From positions 54,628,201 to 54,692,200 of the forward strand of contig NC_134463.1 in NCBI RefSeq assembly GCF_047948215.1: DNA of 64,000 nucleotides, given 5' to 3'. Positions 11,855 through 22,300 of the stretch are shown piece after piece. The DNA comes from Lycorma delicatula. Its lineage: Eukaryota; Arthropoda; Insecta; Hemiptera; Fulgoridae. Position 1 is the first letter of the stretch. The number at the start of each line of letters is the position of its first letter. The notes under the pieces were generated by a model, which ran no database searches, was not told the origin of the DNA, and saw only the letters and a program-made list of their open reading frames with translations. Made by a program: the position numbers and the translations under genes.

Positions 11855-12395
11855 AAGGTAGTACAGTTCCACGCCAAGGAAGCCGCAGCAAAAGCCGAAA
11901 GACTGGTAAAGACATTACACAGACTGCTTGTCTGGTCCAAGGTCATCTCGCAGGAGGATATATTCTCATGTCGTAAATCTGTACTCCTCTATGGAATCAC
12001 GATCTGGGAAACTTTACTGGAGAAGAACTCGAACAGGTGCATCCTGGAAGAGGTCCAAAGGAGAATAGCCCTCAGGATCGCGTCGCCTACTCCTCAGTAT
12101 CAACAGAGGCTGCCTTGGTAATTGCTGGAGTTCCCCCTCTCCAACAGTTGGTGATGATGCGGTGTAATAGGGGAGGAGACAAAGTGACTGCTCAAGCGAT
12201 CATGATACGAGAGTGGCGAGGAGGTGGGATCAATTATCAACGGGGAGTTGGACTCACCGCTTAATCAAACAGTTTGCACCATGGATTGACCGCAAATTTG
12301 GCCAACTCAATTTCTGGCTAACCCAGTTCTTAACGGGGCACGGGATCTTCCGGTCATATCTTTTCGGGAGGAGGAGTTTCGTCAGAAGTTATTAA
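11855..12395 (+). pseudogene. R1-like non-LTR retrotransposon, reverse transcriptase C-terminal part, broken
   Basis: The frames read AAKAERLVKTLHRLL, then SVLLYGITIW, then LEEVQRRIALRIA, then STEAALVIAGVPPLQQLVM, then GSWTHRLIKQFAPWIDRKFG and LNFWLTQFLTGHG. This is the order seen downstream of the polymerase palm in R1-clade LINE proteins (thumb, LLYG, VQRR-ALR-A, VLAGVxPL, W...GxWTHRLIP, FLTGHG). Several frameshifts separate the blocks, so it is dead. It is followed directly by a MITE terminus (12398-12467). Confidence 0.82.
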
Positions 12396-12397
12396 TG

Positions 12398-12467
12398 AGA
12401 TAAAATTTTATGTACTTTTCATTTTAAAGAAATGTGTATCTGTAATTTAATAGGCGTACAAGGAAGT
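12398..12467 (+). repeat. 3' fragment of the ACTTCCTTGTAC-ended element (MITE M)
   Basis: Matches the last 70 bases of the elements at 47155-47765 and 61333-62022, including ATTTTATGTACTTTTCATTT and the terminal GTACAAGGAAGT. The trailing GTGTGGTGTCCATATCAG flank is also shared. Confidence 0.75.
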
Positions 12468-12469
12468 CG

Positions 12470-13420
12470 TGTGGTGTCCATATCAGATTTTTTTCTACAC
12501 AAGACAGACTTTAAAAAAAATTGTCTACGTAATTTTATTCTAAAGAAATTATTTTAGTATTTTGAAAGTACCGTTCAATTTCTATTTATTTAGAATTGTA
12601 CTAAATATAACGGATTTAATCATTTGTACTAAACTGTCAATGAATTTTTTTTAAGCAGAAAATAGTATTAAATAACATTATATTTTATACTAATAAAGAA
12701 CTATGATGATTAACGGGTCAGAAATAAATTGAAATAACTTTTTGTAATTGATTTTTTAAGAATACTCTTATTCTCTAATTTACAATACGTATATATATAT
12801 ATATGAATACACTACTGTACGTATATTTTCATCAAATAGATCTGATGACTAACGAAACAGTTTTATTACAAAATTAAGTTATAAATTAAAATTAAAAAAA
12901 AAAAATAAATGTTATACTGTTCTCATTATCTCTACGTAAGCTTATTCAATTAAAAAGTTGTGCAAAACCATATGGTTTGACAAAAATATTAAATAGTATA
13001 AAAATATCTATTGTAATTAAAAATGAATTGAAAAAAAGAATAGTATATCCGACTGGCAAGATAAAAAACATCGTTGAACACTTAAGCGAACGAAATTAGC
13101 CTTATTATTATTGTTAACGAGCACAGGTCGTTTCTATATTTAAAATCACTGTTAATAAATCACTTTTAGTTGTTATAAAACTCTAAATAAAAAATAAAAT
13201 AAAATCATATTTATGTTATATCGTGGAGAAGTTGGTAAAGTTCCAGAAATTTGGTGTATAATAGTAGTGATTATAAGAAATATAAAAGATTGATTTTATA
13301 ATTTCTTATTAAATTAATTGTGCTAAAATTTTATTTATGTGCATATAGTAAAGAAAAATTAATAAAAAATTGAACTACAATAATATTTTACTTCACATTT
13401 CCATTAATATTATAAAAAAA
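12470..13420. other. AT-rich non-coding stretch
   Basis: No gene or clear repeat recognised apart from a short (TA)n near 12789-12803. Confidence 0.5.
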
Positions 13421-13422
13421 GG

Positions 13423-13615
13423 CTGACAACACAGTTGTAGGACTTTCCCGCCATGCGGCTTTTTTCTGATGCACGGCTTACACACATACACGCACAACTT
13501 ATTTTAAAATATTTATCATTTTACTTAAATATAATATTTTTTTTATTTATTTAATTCAATGATTTTAACTAAAGCGCGGGCGCATACCGTGTTTCATTCA
13601 CGCGGGTGTGGTGGT
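13423..13615 (+). repeat. Repeat family F, copy 1
   Basis: Shares an ordered set of blocks with 21502-21665: GCTGACAACACAGTTGTAG, then GACTTTCCC, CACAACTTA, TATCATTTTA, a T-rich tract, TTCTAACTAAAGCGCG or a close form, and GCGCATACCGT. Both copies end in a GC-rich patch that can pair on itself (GCGCGGG.../CACGCGGG). No coding capacity. Confidence 0.75.
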
Positions 13616-14235
13616 ACTATCGGCAACTTTAAATACTTTATTACCAGTGGCGGCTCGTAGCTAAAATTAATGGAGGTGCTGCTCCAGACAATTTTTAGCC
13701 TTTGTTTAAAATTGTGTAAAAGGAAACAAACATATGTAAAAGTTTTCTGTAAAATAAAAGAACCGAAAAAAATGAATCAAATAGAATAGTTGGTAACAGA
13801 ATAATAATCTAATTATACACTTTTTCGCATTCAAGCATACGTTACACGGTTTTTAAGCTGAACACACGCGGAGTAAAAAAAAACTACTATCCACCAGCAC
13901 GCCAGGGTCGTGCTCCTGGAGGCACAATTTTGGGAGGTGCAATGGGGTGCTCTTATAATATCTCCACAAACAATCGTCCGATATTCAAAATTCAAACGGG
14001 ATATTTGTTAGTAGGTTGGAGCTAACTTTTGCATGCATCAGAAACATTCTCGATCTAAAAGATCACGACTATTCGGAAATGTTGTTATATCTTTGCAACC
14101 AATCTTCCGATTTTCACAATTCAAACGGGTTGTTTGCTAGTATAATACAAAATCACGATGGAACCAAACCAGAACAAAAATTAACTGATATACTTGAAAC
14201 ATTGAGTGATTTGCGCTACTCTGAGACCAGCTTGA
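13616..14235 (+). other. Flank of helicase fragment, probably further Helitron-related sequence
   Basis: An open frame starts at 14016 and its first part has no recognised motif. It leads into the helicase fragment and may be a decayed part of the same protein. Upstream, the words GTGGCGGCTCGTAGCTAAAA and GGAGGTGCTGCTCC look repeat-derived. Confidence 0.3.
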
Positions 14236-14237
14236 GC

Positions 14238-14466
14238 CCGGCGAGCTCCCACAAACAGTCTTTGTAGAGTTTGATGACAGTACGAGTAGAAGTAATGCTG
14301 TCGTCATCGGATTGAGGATCGAACCCATTATTATTGAATTTGATGCTTTAGGAGGAAAGGGCAAAGTGAAACGTCGTATACTGCCACTAATATTGTGCTG
14401 GGCTGTGACGATGCGTAAAATACAAGGGACTATCCTAGACAGATTTATGACAGTAGAGCTGCCTTA
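14238..14466 (+). pseudogene. PIF1-type helicase fragment (Helitron-like)
   Basis: The frame starting near 14244 reads LPQTVFVEFDDSTSRSNAV, then PIIIEFDALGGKGKVKRRI, then LPLILCWAVTMRKIQGTILD. PIF1 helicases of Helitrons have LPxxVxVxFDD, then RxxLPLxLSWAxTIHKxQGxTLD, the last being helicase motif V/VI surroundings. The His-Lys-Ser of HKSQG is here RKIQG. The frame ends at a TAG at 14464-14466. Only about 75 residues survive. A Helitron-like non-autonomous element is present at 36808-37210. Confidence 0.75.
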
Positions 14467-14891
14467 GATCTGAGCACTCACATCTTTACTATTTTTTGTA
14501 AAATTCTAGTTTACTTCATCGATGTTTGCCGGATTGTTCTGCATATTGACTGGAACATTTTCAGATTAGATCAATGTCCTAATCAACATCATATATAATC
14601 TAGCAACCGAGGTAGCAGAAATGAGATACCTGCTCTATTAAATCGTTATTTATAATTATTTTTGCACGAACTTTTTATTTCTTCAAGGGAGCCATAGATT
14701 TGATCTTCTGTTAATAACTAATTTTATATTAAGAAAAATTGAATATATACATTTGTTTAACTCTTTTTTCATTTTTAGATTACAGAAAAAAGGATTTTAC
14801 TAGAATTACTTTTTTTATGTTTAGGTATTACAGATATTTAGTTGTTATCTCTTTCTCTCCCCGCAAAAAAACAAAATAACTATTTTATGTA

Positions 14892-16235
14892 CAGTGTTCA
14901 ATTTGAAAGAGTCCCCAATACTCAGTAGTTTATATTATATATATAGATTTTTTTTTTTTTTTTGTTAAAATGTATATATTGGTATGAGATAGATAGAGTA
15001 TGCTGTGTGGAGTATGTGAGTACGACAGGAGCTGGAGCGGTTAAGAATGTTTATTGCCTGCACATTTGAGTTTTATCATTTTGTGTCAAGCATTAACTTT
15101 TGAACAAGGTTGCGTAATCGTATGATGATTGTTAAAATGTGGTTAACTGCTGAAGTATTGTATTCGTGATGGAAAATTATTTAGAGACAACATTTCATGT
15201 TGTGTGATAGCGAAAGTTCAGGGAGAATTTTGAAAAGGAAGCACCAGTGAAAAGTATTATTCAGAACTTCGTTAAAAAGGTTCGGTGTTAGACCAGAAAC
15301 GTGCCGGACAAAGATCGGTTTTAACGACGCAGATCGTACAGGGTATTAAAGTGGCAGTTACAAGATCTTCTCATAAACTTTATCGAGAATAAGCCGAGAA
15401 AGGAACATTTCACTAAGTTCAGTCCAGAACCTGAAGTGAGGGGAATACTGAAATTTTATTGGTATCAAGTGCAGGTTTTTATAAGCTAATACTGATTATG
15501 CTAAAAGGGGTTACTAATGTCAATGGTCCAAAAGCTTCATTAGAATCCACATTGGTATTTTAGATCAAATGTTTTTTCACAGATGAAGCGTAGTTTCTTC
15601 TTGGTGGGTATGTTGATGATCAGAACTACAGGACCTGCGGTTCTGAAAACCTGCCCCTTTTTCTTTTAATCTCCCTTACACTCAAAAAAAAATATGCGTA
15701 TAGTGTTTCAAGGCGCTGAATAATAAGACCCTTGTTTTTTTTTTAAATTATGTTTGCTGCCATCTACCTAGAAATTATCCTACAATTCAGTCGTATTGCA
15801 AGAGGTTACTGGATAGAAGAATCAGAATGTGTGACTGCTGGTTGCAACAGGACAGCACCACTTGTCATGCAGCTCGCTCTGCTATGGGATGCTAAAGGAA
15901 GGATCTTTTCGGTGGAAGATTCTTTTTTAAGATTTGCCACCAAGATTCCTTGATCTGATCAGTCCAGACTTCTTTCTGTGGGGTTAGTTAAAATAAATTG
16001 TTTATACGTCCCTCTAGAAATTGAAGACAAATATTACTAATGCCATCCAGGAAAGAGACTGTGTACAGCTAACAAGAATAACCAGGAACATGATGAAATG
16101 TGTTGACAAGTGCATAGAAGAGGATGGATATCATTTTCTAAACCTTCTCTAAATTATTATGTAAGTGTTTGCCAACAAACTATTTTTTATAGACTAAACT
16201 AAGTTATGGGTCCTCTTTTTAAGTTGAACATTCTG
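14892..16235 (+). mobile_element. Tc3-like DNA transposon, copy 3, full length
   Basis: A 1.34 kb element with TA immediately outside both ends (14890-14891 and 16236-16237). The left end is CAGTGTTCAATTTGAAAGAG and the complemented right end is CAGAATGTTCAACTTAAAAA, imperfect inverted repeats that continue into a purine-rich block then CCC and TAACTTAG or AATACTCAG. It contains a full-length but degenerate transposase on the plus strand. A (TA)n and T-run lie just inside the left part. Confidence 0.82.
15137..16152 (+). pseudogene. Tc3-like transposase, copy 3, broken
   Basis: Starting at an ATG at 15137, the three frames together follow the DUF4817/Tc3-like order. The blocks are MENYLETTFHVV and EAPVKSIIQNFVKK (DNA-binding helix-turn-helix), then DPHWHF-like and FSQMK near 15550-15590 where the family has FSDEA, then CWLQQDSTTCHA near 15838 (family FQQDGATCHT). 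After that come SPDFF in the form SVQTSFCG near 15960 and ITRNMMKCVDKCIEEDGYHF before a stop at 16150-16152. Many frameshifts and stops interrupt it, and the first catalytic Asp-Glu is lost. It is dead, and the length fits the family's usual ~340 residues. Confidence 0.78.
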
Positions 16236-16239
16236 TAGT

Positions 16240-17100
16240 TGCGTGCAATCTTAGAATAATAACTTATTTAAAGAATTTATAAAAATAATTTTCAACACTT
16301 TGTAATAAAAAAAAAATAATTAATTAAATAAGGGGTAAGATTTCGTCCACAAATATAAATTTCTGAAAAAATATGTAAAATTTAGCTCAAGATTAACTTG
16401 AAAGAAAAAATTGAAATCTTAAACCTTTTACAATCGCTAAAATATATCAGTAATATATAAACGAATTAGTTAATGTAAATAAAAAATACTTAACATACAA
16501 TTTGTAAATAAATGAAGGAGTATTTGGCTTGTTATAAGGACATAAAACTATAGAAACTGGCCATGATCCAACATTACTTGGAAACTTGACATAAAAAAAT
16601 TTATTACAAAAAAGAAATTAAAAAAATAAATAAATAAAATCTGAATAAACAGGAAATAGGTAGCTGGGTAACATACATACTTTATTAACAATAACTGTGA
16701 AACTTCATTGTTAATTAATGATAAGATACCTTAACAACCTTCTTGATTTTTAAGTAATTTATTATAAAAATGTTACACAAAATTACACAGTCATACTAAG
16801 GAATAATAAATATCCCATACCAGGCTTACTAGGGAAAGTGAGAAATTAAATGCTATTTCATTACCCACTTCGCTAAACCTTTATTGGTTAATTTACACCG
16901 AAATTCAGTTGAATAGTATTCAAAGTTACACGTGATACTTTTCATTTTTTTGATTATAGAGATTGAGTTTTTAATGATCATACTTACTCTCAGGAAATGC
17001 TACTCAGATTAATCCTTCCTGTATGCATTACAACCATTCGAAAGACTGGAACATATATTTATAAAGTAACAAATTAATGTACCACATTGTGTTGTGAGCC
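16240..17100. other. AT-rich non-coding stretch
   Basis: No gene or repeat relation recognised. Confidence 0.5.
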
Positions 17101-17104
17101 AATT

Positions 17105-17285
17105 TGTTATATACAATAATTGTCTGTCAATTATTAAATATTATTAAAAAGAATAAATCCACCTTACCGGCAATGCAATTAATAAAATTAATTAATTATT
17201 AGTTGCTGGTAAAGTGAATTTTTTCTTTTTAATAATTTATTAATATATCAGCGGTAACCATTTTGACATATTGTTAATTGTCTGT
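17105..17285. repeat. Small inverted-repeat element
   Basis: Two arms of about 50 bases face each other around 17195. The left arm includes TTATTAAAAAGAATAAA and TTACCGGCAATGCAATTAAT. The right arm includes ATTAGTTGCTGGTAAAG and TTTTTCTTTTTAATAATTTA. The outer flanks both carry AATTGTCTGTCA (about 17119 and 17276), here as a direct repeat. It may be a small MITE. Confidence 0.55.
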
Positions 17286-17750
17286 CATATTGTCATTAAT
17301 TATTTATCTGTTTTAAAGTTTATAACGTAGCAGAAGGACGATAACCCTTTTATTATATTTGTCACGAGGTAAATTTTTATCTTATTCTAATTTATACAAG
17401 GAGGATAAAGTAAGACGTGGTGACCAGCCAGTGTTGGGAGTTTAAGTACTTAATAATAAATTTAGATTAACTTTACACTTTCGATTTAGACTTTCTAAAG
17501 TCTAAATTGTTTTTATTTTAAATGTATTTCTACAAATATTGATATATTTCTGTAATAAATTCAGCTAAAAATATTCATTTTGTAAAACTGTTTAGTAAAT
17601 ACTTTTATATTTTATTAGTATGGCCTCATTTTAATTTATTCTAAGTTTCATCCTTATGTTTTTATATCTATATTAGAAATTCCTTTATATTTAATTAATA
17701 ATTAGATATTAAGTTTTTCAATTTAATTTTCAATAACCGTGTAACACAGC

Positions 17751-17865
17751 TCATTCTTTGAACATCTCGATTCCCCCCGAGGTGAGAAGATCCCGCCTCG
17801 TAGCATGTCCGGTCGCTACACTACTCCCTCCGTTCCTAGCCAGTAGTGGCTTCATTCTTTGAACA
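17751..17865 (-). mobile_element. Very short GC-rich insertion with perfect 14-bp target duplication
   Basis: An 87-bp GC-rich segment (17765-17851) is flanked by identical 14-bp repeats TCATTCTTTGAACA at 17751-17764 and 17852-17865. On the minus strand it starts near ACTACTGGCTAGGAACGG and contains GTAGTGTAGCGACCGG. The insertion at 20612-20829 starts similarly (CTGGTAGTGTAGAGACGG). Long target duplications and a shared 5' start suggest retroposition of a small RNA or a 3'-truncated LINE 5' end. Confidence 0.7.
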
Positions 17866-17925
17866 GCAAAACCACCAATAATCCGAATTATTGGAGGTTG
17901 TTCGAATTAAACGGGTACAGATTAC

Positions 17926-19241
17926 GAGAAATATCTCTAAAGTAAAGACCGCTGGAAAATTTCTCTCCTTAAGGTTGGCCAACCTGCGTCGTTCATGACC
18001 ACGCTAATAATGTACAACTGCATTGTTGTCCGTAAGTTGTCGCGTTGTAGTATCTTTGATTTCGTGTGAGTTAATACGTTATAAATTGAATAGGAAAATC
18101 GATGTTGTCCCCGACTGTGAAATACGCGGATTCATACGTTTTTTAAACCATCAAAACGTTAAGCCGGCTGAAATTCATAGGCAGTTGCTCGCTGTGTACG
18201 GTGATAATGTAATAAATGAAAAAAAAAGGTTTAGAAATAACAGAATTAATGTGCACGATGAAGAACGTTCAGGGAGACCGTCGATAATCACCGAGAACGT
18301 GTTGAAACGCGTCGATAATGAAATCAGAAAAGATCTTCGCTCAACGATATCCGACTTGGCCCTTCTTTTTCCTGATGCTTCAAGAGCTGTTATCGGTCGC
18401 ATTGTTTATGACCAGTTAGGTTTCAGAAAGGTTTATGCACGTTGGGTTCCGCACATCTTAATGGAACGACACAAAAAAATCCGAATGGGATATACTTTGG
18501 AATTTTTAATGCGCTACACAGAAAAAAGGAGATGAGTTCCTTAATTCAATCGTTACCGGCGATGAAACATGGATTTCGTATTACACGCAAGGGAGAAAAC
18601 GGCAGTCAAGTGAATGGCGTCATCCTCAATCACCATCCAGACCAACAAAGATCAAGCCATAGCCATTTGGACGCAAACTGATGGCCACAGTCTTTAGGAA
18701 TCCGTTTGGCATACTGATTCATTTCATTTCATGCCACGTGGAACGACTATAAATGGAGAAGACTACTGCGAAACTCTACATAAGTTACGGCGCGGCATTC
18801 AAAATCGGCAACGTGGGCGGCTGACCGACGGCGTCGTCCTGCTGCACGATAATGCATGTCCACATGTTGCGGGTCTGACTCATGATTTACTGAGAAAATT
18901 TGGATGGGAAATTTACGATAACCCACTATATAGTCCGGACTTATCTCCTTCTCATTACGATTTTTTTGGGAAATTGAAAGACGTTTTGAGTGGTAAACGA
19001 TTCGTGGATGACGATGAACTTAAAAATGCTGTTAATCAGTGGCTAAATAGACTGGCGGCAGAAGAATACGAGGAGGGTATATTGAAGCTTGTGTACCGCT
19101 ACGATAAATGTGTTAATTCATATGGCGATTGTATCGAAAATGAGTGTAAGGTATGTAGTTTAAAAGAAATAAAAAATATTTATAAAATTCTCAGACTAAT
19201 TTTTTTACAATGAATCGGTCTTTACCTCTCGTATATTTCAG
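17926..19241 (+). mobile_element. Mariner-like element, copy 1, with inverted ends
   Basis: A 1.3 kb element. The left end (17928-17952) GAAATAT...GTAAAGACCG and the complemented right end (19211-19239) GAAATAT...GTAAAGACCG agree in their first seven and last ten bases. The exact outer ends are uncertain because the TA target is seen only on the left. It encloses a degenerate mariner transposase of normal length on the plus strand. The 87-bp retroposed insertion lies only about 60 bp upstream. Confidence 0.8.
18080..19172 (+). pseudogene. Mariner-like (SETMAR-type) transposase, broken, third catalytic Asp replaced by His
   Basis: This is a mariner transposase with an N-terminal paired-like helix-turn-helix and a C-terminal DD34D catalytic domain. 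The N-terminal frame reads RFLNHQNVKPAEIHRQLLAV, HDEERSGRPS, LGFRKVYARWVPHIL and FLMRYTEK. A +1 shift follows at about 18531. The next frame has FLNSIVTGDETWISYYT with the first Asp at 18561-18563, and ends at a stop. The third segment, from 18731, has GTTINGEDYCETLHKLRR, GVVLLHDNACPH (second Asp, 18848-18850) and YSPDLSPSHYDFF. The family has SPSDxHxF at that place, so the Asp expected 34 residues after the second one is a His here (18953-18955). Two frameshifts plus this change mean no activity. Confidence 0.88.
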
Positions 19242-19404
19242 AAGAATTTGTAATTTTTTTATATTTAATTACTATATTTTATACGTGATTAATAAATCGA
19301 ATAATTATTTTTATGCGTTATTTTTAATCTAATAAACTATTCAATATTAAGTAATTTGAACTGTATATAATTTTCAACTTGTGTGTCATTTAAAACATAT
19401 TATA

Positions 19405-19835
19405 ATTATTTTTTTTTTTAATGCATTTATTTACAGTCGCATCAACAATTACAATCACTAGCGACTAAATAACACTACATCATCCTAAATAACAAAAATA
19501 AACAATAAAAAAACAGGAAAAATAAAGAATAAACATAGACAAGAAACAACAAATACAAAATTACATAACTAAGACGAAAACCAGTAAATTGCATTTTTCA
19601 TTCCACTGTAGGAGAGGGACCGCAACAAACGTTTTACACCCTCTTTCCGGTTTAGTAGAAATTTCATATCTTAACCTAGGATTACGTTTTGTCGGATGGC
19701 TCCAAAAATTGGGAAATCAAAGAGCAGGTACTGCACGGACCATTCAACCTTGCACGTCTCGCAGATCTCCTGAGGGGAGCCAAATAGATGAGCGTGGGTA
19801 AGGCTGGTGTGTCCAATCCAAATTAATTTTTAATA
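19405..19835 (-). pseudogene. 5'-truncated non-LTR retrotransposon 3' end (Jockey/I-like)
   Basis: On the minus strand a frame reads LIWIGHTSLTHAHLF, then CETCKVEWSVQYLLFDFPIF and GAIRQ. This is the terminal zinc-finger-like region of Jockey/I-type LINE proteins (RIGHTRLTHxxL...CxxC...TVxHLLxECP). A 3' untranslated tail of about 190 bp follows and ends TTGTTGATGCGACTGTAAAT, then an A-rich stretch (T-run at about 19411-19421 on the plus strand). The same tail sequence recurs at 11325-11365. The Cys of the final ECP/DCP is Phe here. Confidence 0.75.
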
Positions 19836-19989
19836 TAGCTATAATATAGTTAAATACAACTTGACAACACAATTTATTTCACAGTGGGAGGAAAATATTA
19901 TATTACGTAATTATTTAAAAGAAATATAATGAAGAATGGAATTTTCTTGGTTGTCAAATTTTGGTATAGTATAAAAAAAAAATACATTT

Positions 19990-20850
19990 TAAAAATCCCT
20001 TTAGGCACGGTGGAAGATGGATGTAGGTTTCAACAGTGCTAAGTAGAGGATAAACAAGATTTCTACCAAAAGTTAAGAAAAATTTGAAATTTACTCAGTA
20101 GGACAATGGTTGCATGTGAAAAAAGTTTCACATGTTTAGCATACGACAAGCCCCATCTTCTTACAATTCCAGCAAAATTGTAGTCATCCCTTGCCTTAAG
20201 GGTTGGTCATATCAAAGATTGTTTTAGATAAGCGTTTTAGGTAATGCTTAGAGGACTAATGACGACTTTACACTGATTCGATAATATCTCTATCAAAGAA
20301 GGTATGATTTTTTGCCCCATGGATCCCCGTGGTCCGATTTTGCCCATTAACAAACTCGACCGAGATTTTGGGTCGTTATATTTTATGTATCAATTTGAAA
20401 GTGATTGGCGCAAAATTACGGCAGTTATCGTGTCCACAAGAAAGTGAATTTTATATATATATATATATATATATGTAACTGTAATTTAACTTTTGCACTA
20501 ACGGTGGATTTGGAGTTTGGGGGGGTGTGAAACGCAAAGATATGTCGAAATTTTCTGGAAGTCAAATTATGGTACCCTTTACAATAGGTAGCTTCTTTAT
20601 GAAATCTACCTTTTTTTATACTTATTAAACACCACCACCGGTTCTCGCCGTTAAGCAAAACATAGTCAACTCGGAGTGTCGTGGCAGCAGTCTCTCCCCA
20701 GCCACCTTCTGGGGTTTTCCCGTCGGGATTTCCTCAGCTTCATCGAGACACACCGACTCCCTCTTTCGGATAGCCGATATACCCTCCGCTGAGAAGCTAC
20801 CCTTTCCGTCTCTACACTACCAGCTCTAGATGAAATCTACCTAAAATTGT
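19990..20850 (+). repeat. Dispersed repeat family C, copy 3 (split by an insertion)
   Basis: Collinear with 4347-5190 and 7806-8548: the same GAAAAAAGTTTCACATGTTT, AAGCCCCATCTTCTTACAAT and CAGTTATCGTGTCCACAAGA blocks. A long (TA)n tract occurs at about 20451-20474. The terminal ATGAAATCTACCT is duplicated around the insertion 20612-20829. Confidence 0.8.
20599..20842 (-). mobile_element. Retroposed insertion with 13-bp target duplication
   Basis: A 218-bp GC-richer segment (20612-20829) is flanked by identical ATGAAATCTACCT at 20599-20611 and 20830-20842. The T-run at the left edge is an A-tail on the minus strand. On that strand it starts CTAGAGCTGGTAGTGTAGAG and ends near GTGGTGGTGTTTAATAAG plus A-run. 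The short frame near the tail has no recognised match. Structure fits a SINE or a truncated LINE. Its 5' start resembles that of the insertion at 17765-17851. Confidence 0.75.
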
Positions 20851-21500
20851 GGAAAAAATTATAGCCGGAAATTATGAACGTTAATCCACACGAACTATCT
20901 AATAAATATATTTTTGATGTACTGGATCTTGAAAAATATTTTCGGGTTATAAGTATATGAAAAGAAACGATGATAAATGAATTTAGGACAAATGGCAATG
21001 ACCATGGTAATGAAAATTACACTGAAATGAAATAATATTTAGATTTACAGAGGGAAATCGGAAGTAAAACTGAAAAAAATAACGCTGATGTACCAGCAGG
21101 TTGATTTCAATCACCGAAGGGACAGTAATGCATGAAATAGCTTTGATGTACATAAATCAACAAAAAGCAAAGAGCTCACACTTAACAACGTTATACTTAC
21201 GACACGCTCGAAAGATAGCAATTACTTACTTGTAATGCCCTTTTCGACAGATGGAATTGATTAGTTTCGTTTATAAAAAGGATTGATTTTTTTTCTTTAA
21301 ATGGGATTAGTACTAACTGAATTAAAAAAGATGATGCATATTTACTTTTTTTGTAGATTATGTATTAAACAAGTTTTAATTTAAAATAAACCAATAAAAC
21401 TTAATTATTTCACTACTATAAGACTGAAATTTGTTTCAAAACAATATTTCCTATGTGTAACCTTTAATAAGAAGACCAGGAATTTATTCTTAAAAAAAAA
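20851..21500. other. AT-rich non-coding stretch
   Basis: No gene or repeat relation recognised. Confidence 0.45.
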
Positions 21501-21501
21501 G

Positions 21502-21665
21502 CTGACAACACAGTTGTAGACTTTCCCATCACCTCATACACACACAACTTAATTTAAAGTATCTATCATTTTATTTAAATGTAATATTTTTTTCGTTTAT
21601 CTAACTCAATAATTCTAACTAAAGCGCGCGCGCATACCGTATTAAATTCGCGCGTGTATGACTAA
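21502..21665 (+). repeat. Repeat family F, copy 2
   Basis: Matches 13423-13615 from GCTGACAACACAGTTGTAG to GCGCATACCGT. Here the GC-rich patch is GCGCGCGCGCATACC followed by CGCGCGTG, which can fold back. About 200 bases further on, both loci also have a GGAGGTGC word, so the homologous unit may be longer. Confidence 0.75.
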
Positions 21666-21974
21666 CTAAACTAATGTAATTTCACAACTTACATAGAGTA
21701 AATTTCGCTTGTACGGTCGGTACACTGGTGTAGCCGTGAGACTTAACGCACCAGGTAGCGAGTCAACAGGTGATCGATTTCGAGAACCAGCCAGACCGCT
21801 TTTACTTTTTTACACTAAAAATATTATTAATTTATTTAATTCTACCGCTCACCAGTAACGTCACTACATAGCAGTAGTTTAGAACATTTTTTGGGGGGTG
21901 GAGGTGCGATTTTGCAAAAACCTTTGTTTTTTTGCAAATATTGTTATTAATTTATTGTTAACGAATGTGCCTAA

Positions 21975-22300
21975 GAAAAATATAACCTTAATTAGGTGAA
22001 ATCTCGAGATACTAAGGGGTACCTTGCTCTTCAGCTTCCACCCTTTTAAGTTGAAAATTTAATGGTATCATTGCCCCATATATAGAAATAATCTTCTAAG
22101 TTTGGTCAAAATCGGTCCAGTAGTTCTGGAGATATAACTGATAGATAAGTTGAGATAAGTAATATATAAGTGGAGGCCAACACCGAATACACGTACATAC
22201 GAACATTAACATCCGGAAAATTTCCATCCGGTTTTTTAGTTTTTTCTTAGGTGTCAAAACATGAAGATCCGGTGATAACCACATATGCCCAAATTGGACC
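21975..22300. repeat. Repeat family G, copy 1
   Basis: A block ATTGCCCCATATATAGAAAT followed by GTTTGGTCAAAATCGGTCCA resembles 61200-61290 (AATGCCCCACATATAGAC, then AGCCAAATTTAATG). It is the low-complexity, 'accept any host' kind of dispersed insect repeat, with ACGTACATACG at the end in both. Function unknown. Confidence 0.45.
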
